Origin: Anopheles merus
Lineage: Eukaryota; Arthropoda; Insecta; Diptera; Culicidae
DNA length: 64,000 nt
Direction of reading: 5' to 3'
Assembly: GCF_017562075.2 (NCBI RefSeq)
Contig: NC_054083.1
Coordinates: 19,589,428-19,653,427 of the forward strand
In this document: positions 1-13,100 of the stretch, piece after piece
How the letters are laid out: each line of letters begins with the position of its first letter
Position numbering within the stretch: the first letter of the stretch is position 1
Made by a program: the position numbers and the translations under genes
Notes under the pieces: model-generated
Databases searched by the model: none
The model's input: only the letters and a program-made list of their open reading frames with translations
What the model was told of the DNA's origin: nothing

Positions 1-3000
1 ACGGTGCTACGGGGGCACACACGTGTACTCGCGCATGAGGCAGCTAGTAGTAACTGTGTTAATAGTGTACTCTTCACGGCCATACGCGAATGTAGGTCTT
101 TCCGGTGTTTTCGGCTTTCCCGGGGGCCATCCCTTGCGTCGTGCAGTTTTCATGTGTGTGTGTGGGCATGTGAATATATATGTATGTTAACCGTTTAATG
201 CATGTTCTAGCGGATCATCCGCGCGAGTGCGATGTAAGACGCAAGATTAAGACCCCGAACCGACCGGCTTCCCGCGTGAGCAACATGAGAAAAACCCATT
301 TCGTCGGTGAACCTTGTTTAACCTACTGTTGTGTACTCTGACCCAGGTAGAGGTGTGCGAGGAGTGTGTTGCAGGGTAGAAGTTCTGGACTTTTTTTTCT
401 AAACCATTCATTTTGCTCTCGTAACTGTCTCGTCCACAGAACGGTAAAGGGTGATTGCCGGGATGACACAGCTGAGTTGTTTGCCGGAGTCATGCACGCG
501 GGGCCATTGCCGGACCTGTTCTAGTTGGTGATTTTATCTGAGCTTAAGGTAGAATGATATCTACTGCCTCATGCGCCAACGTATGTGGCGTACGGGCGGG
601 GAGGGCTATTTGTTTTAGAGCCTCATGAAGTTTCACATTCGCTTCCCCTTCTAGACATGCTGGGGTTCTAAAACCTTGCCTACTGCAAGCCTAACTAACC
701 ATGAGAGTGTGCATCGAAGCGACTCCCCCATTACTCACTCAGTCGCGCACTCGCGATCTACCGGGCGGATGTTTCGTATCATTGCTGGGAAATGATGACT
801 CTCTTTACCGATCGCTTGATAATCGTATACCATAATCAAATGAGATAAACTTGAGTGATTGCAAGTTGGGATGTGCAGTTCTAGCCGATCTTTAGCTCCT
901 ACAGTGGATTCTTCTTATGCCATTCAGATTCCACTTCGAAATAAATAATAAAATGTTCCGCGCAGCCCATCATACGACTTTCCATGCTGTCAGTGGTTGT
1001 CCTTGGTAGTCAACTAAAAAGTTATTTTATATGTTTTTTTTTCTTTCTCTATCTCCCTGCCCATATCGGTACTGTGTGTCCCCCAGTGTTGAAGATCGGA
1101 ACTGGTTTTCTTCACCCTGCAAGCCAACAGTCCCCCCACAGTTTTGATGATCCGCTCGATCTCACCAAAAGGAGACAGCTGGCCATCGACGAGTCCAGCA
1201 CTGTATCCTTCGGTGTCCCATTTTGTTCCTTCTCTCTTCTTCTCATTTTCCCCTTCTTCTTCTTCTTCTTATTACTGTCCGATCTCATCGACACACAGAA
1301 GTTAAGCTGCGATCTTCGACAGCAACCATAAATTGGTTCTTAAGCCCGCTCGCGCAAAACGCAGCGGCGAACGCGCAGTGCAGCAAAGTGTTCGATTTAT
1401 TTGCCAACTCGCGTTCTCCAACTGTTGCCGCCTGCCTACATGAATACAACATTCGTCACTGGAACCTGTTGCAGAACAAACAAAACAACAACAACAACAA
1501 CCAAAACAAGATATGTCCAAAAGTTCATCAACCCTCAAATGCTGCCAGTCGTAGGAGGAATGAGTCACATTGATAAAAAATATTATAATGTCTATATCGC
1601 TTTGAAATTACTTTTATACACTTTTTATATGCTTTCTAAGAGTTTTTGTGAACAGTACAAATTTGCTTAAATCTGCTATTTAAATAATTAATTAAAAAAA
1701 TAATACAAACATTATCATCAATTGAACTAACTGCAAATTTAGATAAAATAAATCGAGAATTTAAAATCTTGGGTATTTATTTGGTTTATTTTCTCTATTG
1801 TTATTTTCAAAGAATAATCTCCAAAAAAACGATGCCCCGAAACGATCGTCTCAAAAAGACTACCAAAAACACCAAACAGATCCTTTATTATCGCGCTCCT
1901 GCCCAAAAAACTGCACGATCAAGTAGCCCTTGGGAAACGTTGTCTTGCTTGCTCACTCATCCCCCAGCGACACGACGACTTTCCAAAAACCACACCGTTC
2001 ATGCTGGGCTGGCAACCGCACCGACCAGGGTGCGTGTATATTCCTCGCTTGCCGACGATCTCGTTTCGTTCTTGCTGGTCTTGCGCAGCCCCTCCGATCA
2101 CGATCACGGCAAGTTCGGGCGCCCGAGCGCACACTACTACTTTGCGCCTTTGCGCGGTCGCACCAACCGCTCAGTACAGCTTGAGTCGTCGACGCTGAGA
2201 GGCCGCAGCGCGTTTCGTTTCCCGTCGAAAGGTTGTGTGCACCCGGGGGGTTTACTTCTCATAGATTTATGCTGGGAGAAAAGGGTGGTGGCGCTGGGGG
2301 TCTTTTGTGGTTTGCCGTCGTGGTGAAGGCGAAGATTGCGCTTATTGTATTTTCTGCTGCTGCTGCTGCTGCTACTATCATCGTTCGAGGCAGGGTGGAG
2401 GGTGGTGAACAGTCAGACGGTGGCGTTACTGTTAGGGGTTGCGATCTTCTCGCACCGTGTGAGTGTAGTGGTGTTATCACATTGTGTGCAACACAACAAA
2501 AAAAACAGAAGCGAAAATACGAGAACAAACATTGCGGTATGAACGAAACGCAACGATTGAAGGTCGGGGCGCGGATTTGCTTCTTTTATCCCGACGTTTG
2601 GCGTTGTTTGCTGCCGCGGTGGAGTTGAATTTATCAGTGCGAGCCACACGATCGCGATCTTAGGTGTCCCAGTGCGCTGGTGTGTCGTTTTCTTGCTGTG
2701 TTAGTTTGAAAGTGTGTTTCTCGGAGACGATTGTTTGCGATTGGCGTGAGTCTATGAGAAGCTTATTCTCATCACATCAGTCGCACATTATCGTAGCTGC
2801 GCGATTGTGTGTGTGTGTGTGCAATATTATTGATTGCACTTTGTTGCATACATGCATTTTTCATCGTTTCTAACACTGAAACACACAGTCACAACTGCTA
2901 CATAACATGTGTTCAATAGTGTTCAATAGTAAACAGTGCAAATGAGTTGTTTTGACAATTTTCTACGCTGCCCAAGGGAGAGAGTAACAGACGAGCACGA

Positions 3001-4099
3001 TAGAAGCTGAGAAATTGCATCAAATAACGCCTTTTTCACCCGCTTTCTTGATCGTGCTTCGCGCTGTTGCAGAGAGTTATTAGAAAGTTTTCCCTCGGGA
3101 AGAGCTGCAGCATCCCATTGTGGGGGTTGATTTCTCTTGCAACACAGTTTTACGACAAAGTTTACTGCAAAAACAGTGAACTAATGGTGGGTTTTGAATG
3201 ATTTGTGTTTTTTAAAGTGAATTCTCCAATGCTTGTTGCTCTTGCGACTGCATTTTTATAGTGTTTTAAACTCATTTTTATACTAATTCATAATTATGCA
3301 TGATTTATTTCACCACCGCACACGTAAGAGCTTTGCTTACCACATAAAAGGGAAGCAGCAGCAGCAGTAGATGCAAAAATTGCAGCATAAATGCAAATAC
3401 AAATCCATAAACCGTGATCGCCACATAACAAGTTCCTTGCCCGTGTGTAACAGTGAAATATTTTCCCTATTTTCCAGCCCGTCGTCTCGCTTTTCGTCCA
3501 AAGCCCGTCCGCTAAGTGTGCGCAGTAGTAAGTGAGTGAACGTGAAGTAGGCAAAAAAAAACCCAAAATAATTGCCACCCCGAGGCCGCCCTCACCCCGG
3601 AGTGTGCTTAGCAGTGTTGCCCTTTCCTTCTAACTGCCCACGTCGTGTCGTGTCGTGGTGCTCGTTGTGTGCATTTGCAGTGTCTCAAAGCGTGTGGTTG
3701 TGTGTAACGCCGTATTGCATAACTCACTCACCGGCGTGCGCCCTAAAACCGAGCGCACCTTCGGCTAAAAAGGGTTCGTCGCCGACGCTGCCGCCGCTCG
3801 CACAAGCATTGAAATCGTTCGATCGAATTTGGATTTGCGCGATTTGTCCGTCAGTGATTGTGGTGGTGCTGGTTTGTGGTAGTTTTTTAAGTTGGCGTTA
3901 TGGTAGTGTAGGTGCCCCACAGTGTCACATTTGACGTGATCTCGAGTGATCACCCATTCTATTCGTCTGTTGGCGTGCATTCGATTGTGCCCGTAGCCCA
4001 AATTTTGCAACGATTTTCGGTCCCAGACAGAGCTGGTGCGAGCTGGTTGCCAGAAGTGACAGAGTGGGAAGCAAACTGTACACCACAAAAGGCGCGACG
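1..4099. other. Upstream region and 5' leader of the ZP-domain gene
   Basis: No open frame here resembles a known protein. The stretch should contain the promoter and 5' untranslated region of the ZP gene that starts at 4100, but I cannot fix the transcription start. An initiator-like TCAGT occurs near 3851 without a convincing downstream element, so I do not call a promoter. Visible structure: a CTG run at about 2354-2373, an 11-bp tandem duplication (GTTCAATAGTG type) near 2910-2932, and an AT-rich block at about 1570-1830. Reading frames up to 185 codons occur here but have no domain-like composition. Confidence 0.5.
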
Positions 4100-4169
4100 A
4101 TGAAGCTGAAGCTGCTGTACACGCTGGCCAGCATAGCGCTGCTGACCGTGGCCAGCTGTGAAGCGAAAG
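4100..4169 (+). CDS. ZP gene, coding exon 1 (signal peptide)
   Basis: This exon encodes the first 23 residues: Met-Lys-Leu-Lys, a hydrophobic core (LLYTLASIALLTV) and a small-residue cleavage region (ASCEA). It ends AAAG|GTAAGC, a strong donor, in phase 1. The split codon (G + CC, Ala) is completed exactly by the exon at 53135, where the ZP domain starts within a few residues. The frame read through the donor reaches a stop at 4262-4264 with no domain features, which supports splicing here. Confidence 0.85.
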
Positions 4170-7100
4170 GTAAGCTGTGCAAAAATGAATTGTCTCTCGG
4201 TCGCTTGTCCGCGGTAAGAGAAGTGGTCAACCTTCGTCAAGCAATGAGTAAATGCCGCGCGTAGGAGTACCGAAGTAAAGGCTAATAAGTAATCCAGCGA
4301 GGGGCCGTTTATTTTAGTGCTCGTAAAGGTCGAGGACAACTGTAGTGCTGAAAGCGAAACATTACACACCCATTGTGAATTTCTCTCTCTCACGCGCTGA
4401 CCGATATGCTAAAAATGTTTTGTACTTTGTGGCAATGAAGCTATCTTTTTCGCATATTAAGATATATCATTTTTCTTCAGTAATGGTTTAAGAACACTTT
4501 CAACCCCTATTTGCGCCACTCTATCACATTACGGGTTATTCAGATTTTAACAATTTGTCACCAGCTGCAAGAATTTACCTAGCATGCAAGGGCGCACATA
4601 CCAGCAACCATTCTTCTCGCCCATTGACTCATTACCATACTTGAGCCAAAAATGGAAACTGGTTCGTTCAGTACACGCAGACAGGCGAACGCTCCAGCGA
4701 CGTGGTTTTTATACCTTCCACAAACTGAAACGCTGTCTCCTGCAAATACCCCGTGATCTTTGGCAAGCAAAGGTTTGTGCGGAGATCAGCGCCGAGCTGG
4801 GCATAAATATTGACTCATTGCGCCACGCAAGCCCAAGCCATAAACAACATCGCAAACGTCACGTCCATGTACGGGGAGTCGTTTGTCCGTGAATGAAATT
4901 CGGAGTCCACCCAGCGGCCTAATCCGCACGAGCGCTCGAAAACGACCGTACACGCTCAGGCAGCTCGTGAACCGGTTCACCGCGGTGTGCGCGGAGTAAA
5001 GAGGCGAGGCAGTCGCGCAACGGCTGCTTAACGCGACAAACATTCGCCGCCACCGACGCAACGGACGATTTTCGGGGGAGGGAGCGACGGAAGGCTAAAA
5101 AGGTGTCTAGTGGAGATTAAACAAAGCTCGGCCCCGGAGAGATGGCGTCATCGTCACTTTGGTTAGCTCCGCTGCCGGTTAGAGGTCGAAATGATGGGCT
5201 GAAACTGCACTGCACCAACACTCACAACGGGCTCTCCAAAACCGGGAAGCGTGAAGTGGAGTCGCTTCATGCTTGTCGGTGGGGGCAGTACTTCGGTTTC
5301 TATTTGTTGTTGCTCAGTGTCAATTGCACACGCGCGCTGTTGCTGTTTGATGACGATCAACTGAACGGTCTGTGACATTGCCTGTGACATCATCCGACCG
5401 GAAATGCAAGCTCGTCCCGGATGCGAACGGTCCCTGTGCCGGCAGTTTTGTCTTTTGTCGGGATTTCTTCTTTTATCTGTTTGATTTCACCTCAATCGGG
5501 GAGTTGCCTCATCGATGCTCGATGCTGGGTGCTGTCACGTTGCGTTAGATACCGGTTAGATTGCAAATTTCCTTACTGGTTGAATTGGAAATCGGGTTTC
5601 TTTTTCCCCATTTGAGTGACTGGAAACTGTGACGCTTTTTATACATTTTTGGCTTCCTTTTTAGTATTGCAATTACACAATCAAAATATAAACCATGTTC
5701 AATGAATTAAATGATTTTATCTTTTATGTCATATCACTATAGTTGTGATATAAATTGTTTTGTTTCAAAAATGTTAAATATTATAACTGATGTTTGTATT
5801 ACCAGATTATTACTATTAAATCTTTAAAAAATTATCCAAAATAAAATAAATTACAAAAGTCAATAACAGCCTAAAATGAAACTCCAAATACCAAATACAA
5901 ACACGTAAAACAGCCATAAAATAGCACCGATGGACCCTTGAGCAATTTTCCACACATGCTTCTTCGCATTACGCATTTGCTGATCCATTTTCCTACTTAC
6001 TCACGATGACCCACGGAAATGCACTCTTCAAATGCACTTGGAAAGTGTTCCCACTGCATTTGTCACAAATTCCACACCGCACGCAACCCACCGTGGCCAT
6101 TCCAGAGCGTCATTCAATGCACCAGATACCAGCGCGGGCCCATCATCGCCCCAGACTGGCTTTGCGCAAAGGGCCAACGTACATCATCGCCTCGAAGGCT
6201 GATTTATGGCTTCTAGATTCCATATACGCTGCGGACACGTTCGAACCTCCCCGAAATGCTTCTATCACGGGGCTTGGCGTGGCTGGCTGTCCGAGGCCCC
6301 GTCGTCATCGTCGGCTGTGTGGTCGTCGCCGGATGCATAACCGCCATCGTCACGTACCGACGCATCACCGCACTGGAACGGAAATATGGCAGCATGATTT
6401 ATACCGGCTGGCGCATTATCGCTTCCTTTTCGGTATTCGGCTTTCCGTCCGTTTAGAAAACGCATCTCGCTTCTTTTTTCATACTTCAGTTCATGCAATG
6501 CATGCACATACCATCACATCCATTCGCGCCCGTCCATCCATTAGGCGGAGAAGAACATTCTTGCTGCCGGTCGGTGCACACTGGCAAGGAGAGCTTGCCT
6601 TCTTTTTATGTTGCACCTCTTTCTTGGAAACAAAACTGCGGCGAACGAAAGGCGACACGCAGTTGAGAGTGAGTGATTTTCCCGTGTGCTTTAGATGCAA
6701 TTCTGCTTCTAATTCTTTTTTTTTTTTTTTGATGACGTTTGTAAAGTAAAAGCGAATCTCTCATTAGGCTTCTGGCGTTTCCGTTGTTGCACATACGTGG
6801 TGTGGGAAGGTTGAGAATGTCTTTTTATTTTTTGCTTCTTTGTAAAATGCATCAAACCTCGACTTTGCGACCCGGACCCGGTGCTGTAATTATGGTTTCG
6901 AGAACCTGGCAAACAACCTGTCGATTGTGCCGCTGTCATCAACGACGGTGACACGATTGTGTGCTATGTTTTTGCTAATTATAATCCCTTGCCATGAACA
7001 GATCATCTGCAACACACTGCTCCCGGTGTAACACTGTATGTTTAAGCCGATGCTATTTGCTATTAACTTCCTCCTCTGTTCTTTTAATGGACACTTGGCT

Positions 7101-10100
7101 CGATGGTGCAAAAGGTGCTCTTCCTTTGAGAGATAACACGATGCTGATAGTATTGAATGCAGTGTAAAAACGTGTGACAGTGCGTTGTTTTCAAAGGAAG
7201 TAGTTATAGCTTGGCTCTGAAGTATCATTTTCACGCGTTTTTACTACTTATAGTCCAGAGCACCAACAAGTGGACAGAACGCGAATAAGATGTGACGATT
7301 CGTGGAAGCAAGTCATTTTGCCGAAGAACTTTCCCATTGGCATCTATTTTACGAAGTATTCTTTCAGGGAAACGAATAATTATGTCGGGATCATTTCTAG
7401 GTGATAATCACGATCTTTATGATCACTTGACACGATCAACTAGGGTTAGGTCAACGCTACACTTATATTAAATATACAAGAAACAGCGTTGTTTCCCGTC
7501 GCCTGCATAGAACACGAGCGAAGGGTTACTCGCTTGTTATACTGTTGAAGTCATTTATTTCCTTTCAGAGCAATCAAACAAAATTTCGTAGTTTTTCAGC
7601 TACACAAAGTATTTTACTTGTTTTTAGTAGTTAAGTTTAGTAGTTAATTTTTTTAATTAACAAAACTAAAAAAATCATTTTCCTTGCATATTTTCAAGTT
7701 CTACTACCAATTTAGGTGGTCACCGGGGTCTTGCGCCTCGCGTGATCTAGAGTGTAAAATTACAGCCTCGGTGTGTGGTGCTCGAGAAATGGACATAGCC
7801 AAAATAACGTCACTTATAGGCTTATTACTCTGGAGTGGAAGTGGATGTACTAGAGCTCCCCTACAACAACTTGCTCTTCCAAAATTGCGTGGAGGACTAA
7901 ACCTTCACATTCCAGCCATAAAAGTTCCAGCACTGCTATGTAACCGATATATAACACACAGAGACAGCCTTTGCGTAAGCTCCGAGATAATTAACAACGT
8001 AAATGAAGCAAATGTCCCAAGCAGCTATCCATGCCTAAAAACTGTAAAAAAAATATATGATGACTATACCAATTGGATTGGATACCATAATAACGACAAA
8101 AAGTCTGACAAAAAGATAACAAAGTCTCTACCAAATCCCAAAGTAGGTTTGGAGACACCAGCAAGAAATTGGCGCAAGGTCTGGCATAACATAAGCAGTC
8201 GAAAGCTAAATTCCGAACAAAGATCATACCTATATCTACTGGTGAAAAATAAAATAAAAAATTGTGCCGATCTTTTTCGGCATCACCGCATTACATCACC
8301 AACATGCCCACACTGCCCAATGGATGAAACACTCAAACATAAGTTCTCGGTGTGTCACCGATCAAAACCAGCATGGGCATTTTTACAAAGACGTCTTAAC
8401 GATATCAGTCCCAACAGACAACTATCCTTCGAAGATCTACACATTCCTGAGTTAAGTGGTTTAAGTGCAGCAACTTGTAGTGAAATACTTCGCATATTTT
8501 CAAACTATATCATCCACATGATTGGAAACAATGATCCTGTGATTGATTTAGATGTCCTTTCCTGTTGTCTGTTGTAAATAATGTTAAGTAAATAAACACA
8601 TGTAATAAATATTTTTATAAAAAAAAATCACGTTTGTAAATAATTAGTTGCCTACTTCACTTCGCATCAAACTCCAGCATCAGTGAAAGTGATCACCAAT
8701 AAAATTCCAATCAAAGGGTGAGGCTGGCTTCCGCAGCGTCGTATGGCTTCTGGCGTTTTGTCTAACCCACACCGCACCACAAAAACCAAACCTCGACACG
8801 GCTTCTGTACCTCACTTTCGCTAACGTTTTCCGGCACACCTTCCAAAGGGCGTTAGACCCCTGGTTCCTTTCTCTATTTCCTGCACTACTTTCACTGCAG
8901 CCTGAGGCAGCATCGAGCAAACATATCGGAAGACTCTTTCTTTCAGCTTCTCGTGTCATGATGTTAAGGGTTGTTTAAAAAAATCGCCTAGATGTGATCT
9001 GCTTGGAGACGGGAAACCGTACTATTCCTTGAAAGCTGCCGCGCTAATGAGCAATTTGAAAGGCTTCGGCAGAGGCTATTCATTTTCCCAAGTGCAGGCG
9101 CATACCAGCAGAACGGTACCAATTATTCTGTGCCTGTGTGTGAAGACTCACTTTTTGTTCAGTATCGAATGACATCACAAAAAACGAGCCGCGCACATCA
9201 CACGGTACAAGGGTGGTGTGCTATCGCTCCAGCAAGCATACGGTTCCTTAGCTGCTTAGCACGAAATTAAGGCAGATGGTATGCGTCATGCAAAACTTTC
9301 TCCAGCAACACGAAGATGGTGACGCCGACAACACACACCAGCCCCGAGGTGCAATTGTTCACTTAGCGTTGGAGGTTGAAGGGGCACCAACGACGACGCT
9401 GACAGCGTTGAGCGTGAGTTTCTCGGGAATGGGCCGTGGTGCTAACGTGGTGCTTTATACGAAGTGATGACAGCCTCTAGGTGGGATTGGTTTGTCATCT
9501 AATGCAGAGTTGATTAGCGTGCAGCGGTCACGGTAATACGTTTTATGGTCAACTCGACCCTTGAAGTTACTAGCACACCAAGTGAGTGTCGGGATGAAAA
9601 AATCAACCATAAAGGGTCTTTGGTGTTAAACTCCCTGCGAGTACCCAATGGGAAACGAGTTTTGGAGTCACTCTTAATAACAATTTATCAACTAGATGTG
9701 GAACGGTATGTCCCCCTTTTACGCAGAAGAGTTTCAAGCTTTATCTGGCTAAAGCTACGCAAAGAGCACAACATGCGAGCAATCCGTAGAGCATTGTGTA
9801 CAATTGCAGATACAGGCGCCATTTGTAACTGCATTCCATAGCGAATGGAATTTACAGTGACCTTCAATCCAAGCTTTGCCAAGAAAGGAAATGATACACA
9901 ATAAATACTGCCCAAGGGATGTCTTTCCAGTTTTTGCATGTACCATCGATGGCTTAGCGTCTGTCTGCTTTCTTTATCCATCTTTTTCCGTTTTCGAGCT
10001 GCCAATGACGGTTCGACACCTAACAAGAACGGCACCCGGATGAGTAAACAATACTGACAGCTTCCTCCTTTTGTAAGACACCTTCTCGTGCCTGAAATCT

Positions 10101-13100
10101 CTTCTCTCTACACCGCTGCCTACAGCTTCGCTATATTAACGGATAATGTGGCTGCGATTAATGCACGCGGATCGGTGTCTGGCTCCATTCAACTGGAAGG
10201 ACGTGACGTGGGCACTGTCAGAAGCAATTCATTTTTACCCTGCCTTTTGGGATGGGTGCGAAACGGAGCGGCGCAGGAAGATGAGCTCCCACACGGCTAG
10301 AACTGTTTGACCGGGGGCAGATCGACTTAAACGCTGCGTGTTTGGATAGAAGTGATGAACCCTGCAGGCGAGTCGACTGATCGACGTGGTGCAACGAGCA
10401 GTAGGATGGCTTTGGCTGTCATTACCTTCGATCCGTGGCTCAACCCAGACAAGCTAAGTGGCCTTGTGGGGTAAAAAAACCGTCGTACCTAGGACTCACC
10501 GTGTGTTGGTTGAATAGAAGCGTAGGAACCAGGGTTGGTCCGGGTTAGTATAGGCGTCAACAGCAAGCTTCCTTATACGCAAGTCGTTTGACGTTGGCTT
10601 TCTAAAAGTTGTCTCGCAGAAGTATCGTTTATTCGGTTTGATAAAATAACTGCCAGTATTTGTAGAATCAATTTCGAATTGTGTTGACTTTGCTCATTGG
10701 TTTCAGAAGAACAAAATAACCATGTTTTATTAAAAATTGTTCTTGTTACTTTCCACAAATTCCATACAATTTTTAACCTTTTTTTAACATCCCTGTTTGC
10801 AACCAAAGAATTGTTGATCCATTTTCCTACATTATTCAAAACACCTTTGCTCCATTCAGTTCAAACGTCTGTGAATTTCCTATGCAACACACTACAATGC
10901 TCATAAACCACAATTGTACCGAGAGCGTTACAAAACAACGCTTTGTCCCGCACGGAAAGTGCATCGGGCTTCGGGATCACAGCTGAAAATCACAGTCTAA
11001 AAGAAATACTGCAATCTGAAGCTCACCCGCCCTGGGATCGGGGATATTCACCGGCTATGGCGGGCGGTAATTATCGCGCATAACAATTCAATGCAGCCGA
11101 TGGTTTCATAATGGCAATGGCAGCCTCTCTGCTTCCCAAGCACTTGCGGAAACCGACCACTGTACCGGCATGGCGTGGTAAAATTTGCCATCTCATGGGA
11201 ATCAACGACCAATGGTGGCCACAATACCAGGGTTAAAAACCGCCAATGGACCTTACAGAAAGCGTTCGGGAGTATGGTACGAGCAGAATCTGATAAGCAC
11301 CCCGGGCCAGAGGCGATCTACTTCCATTTTCCATTCGCTAAAGTGCGGGCGAAGGCGTTTCTGATGATGTCGAGGTTGAGACACATTAAAGCATCCTTTT
11401 ATGGCTGGTTGAATTACAGCACAGTGAGGGTTGCAAATAAACTACAGATTCAACATTATTTAAAGATTTGCAGTTACTTTATTTCAATATAAAATACAGT
11501 GTTTCTTTATAACAATACCTCTTAAGCTAATAAAACAGTAGAGTGTTGATTCGTAATGAAGAATAGAAGTAGTTTTGAAACGAGAGCATAAACATTTATA
11601 AAATCAATTGTCTCTCTCAATACTCTTGGAATTTATACTACTGCCACAGCATCAATACACACTCCTACTGTAAGTGATGCACCCGTTCAGCAACATCAAT
11701 GCGATCACGTTGAGTAATGATCGACATCAGCATCGCCTCATGATCATTACGATTTATCGCCATGCACAAGTTCTACCCGCTCCCATCACAGACGATCGTC
11801 CAGCACAGAGAAGAATGAGTAAAAGAACGCCAGCAAATAAACTCAACTGTGAGTAATGCACTTCTACGCTCTGCGGCCACCGAAGCTGACGGCTCTGTCC
11901 ATCTATCCCATCGACAGGCGCGATGATTGAGCAGAAGAAATGTGTAAATTATCATCGTTCCGAGGGGAGCGCAGTTGGTGTGTGCAGTTTGATTTTACGA
12001 TTAAAAATGTTCTACATCCCCATCGATCGGACGATACTGTGGACCGTTTACGGTCGGCCCTTGATCTGGCGGAAGAGTTTCGGTGAACCAGGAAGCAAGA
12101 CACCTAAACACTTTGCACTTTTGATCATGAAGACCTGAACAGAGTTTAGCTTCACAACGAACCCCGTCCTGTCGCTGTTTTTCAGCACCGGTTCGTCTCC
12201 TTTCGTGCCTTCAAATTGGTTAACGCCCAAATTGACGGCTGCTGGCGTAGATTATCGACGACGGCAATAATGTTTCTGACATTCAGCCGTCCAACCATCG
12301 GCGCTCTGGCACGATCACATCAAAGGGAATCGAGCTTGTCGATCGCAGCTGTTGGCAGCGATCGTAATCGGCGTTTTGAAAGTTCATCTTCGCCTAGCCG
12401 GCTCACCCAAGAGCGAAACAATTTCGCTCGGATCATCGCTTGAATTTTGCGAAACTTAACAAAAGCATAACATTACCGCGCATCACCTTTTCGTGCGGTT
12501 TTGCATTATCGTAACGGTTTGATCGTACCTTCAAGAGGGGAGATGTTTGGACTTTGCAAATTGATAGCTTTCAACACCTGGAAATTGTGGTCGATGTCTC
12601 GGAGTCTTTAATAAACGAGACGATGGTTTTGGTCCGAAACAGTATCAAAGCATTGATCTCCTCTCCGTCCGTAGATAAATTCAACCTTACCTGGTTCCAA
12701 AACCGGAAATGCAAAATAATGCTGTTATCGCCTACCACAGCAATCTCTGGTCTGGGCTTTTAAAACAAGTTCCTTCCAGCATCGTGTGATATAAAAATAA
12801 AACACGCCAATCGTAAGACACCAGTGAGTGCAGAAATAAATCTTTTACGGCGACTGTGCTTGGCCTTCTCCTCTGTCCAGCAAATCGAGGAATGAAGATT
12901 GGCTACACATATTAGTTTAACATTTTGATTTTCTCACTCGAAGTGGCCTCCCGTCCAGTCCGTTCCGTGCGGTTCTCCGCTCGAATAAATTAATGCCAAT
13001 CGCATGTTGCAGGTTTTGCACAAGGTGGCCTTCGACTTGGGTCCATTCGGAAGTTGGTGGCAAGCCGTGTACAAGCCGTGCCTGTCTCCATGCAGTTACA

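Noticed and set aside
1769..2326. 185-codon open frame upstream of the ZP gene
   Set aside because: Composition looks like translated non-coding DNA (Ser/Thr/Arg-rich, no hydrophobic pattern or motif); no recognisable homology.
3840..3890. Core promoter (initiator TCAGT) for the ZP gene
   Set aside because: No TATA box or downstream promoter element at the expected distance; the match alone is too common to call.
4064..4099. Upstream in-frame start extending the ZP protein by 12 residues
   Set aside because: The codon at 4064 is GTG, not ATG; the ATG at 4100 directly precedes a typical signal peptide and has a good context.
6006..6749. 247-codon open frame on the + strand
   Set aside because: His/Arg-rich, no domain, overlapped by several other open frames on both strands, and not linked to splice signals or a promoter; a chance frame in moderately GC-rich DNA.
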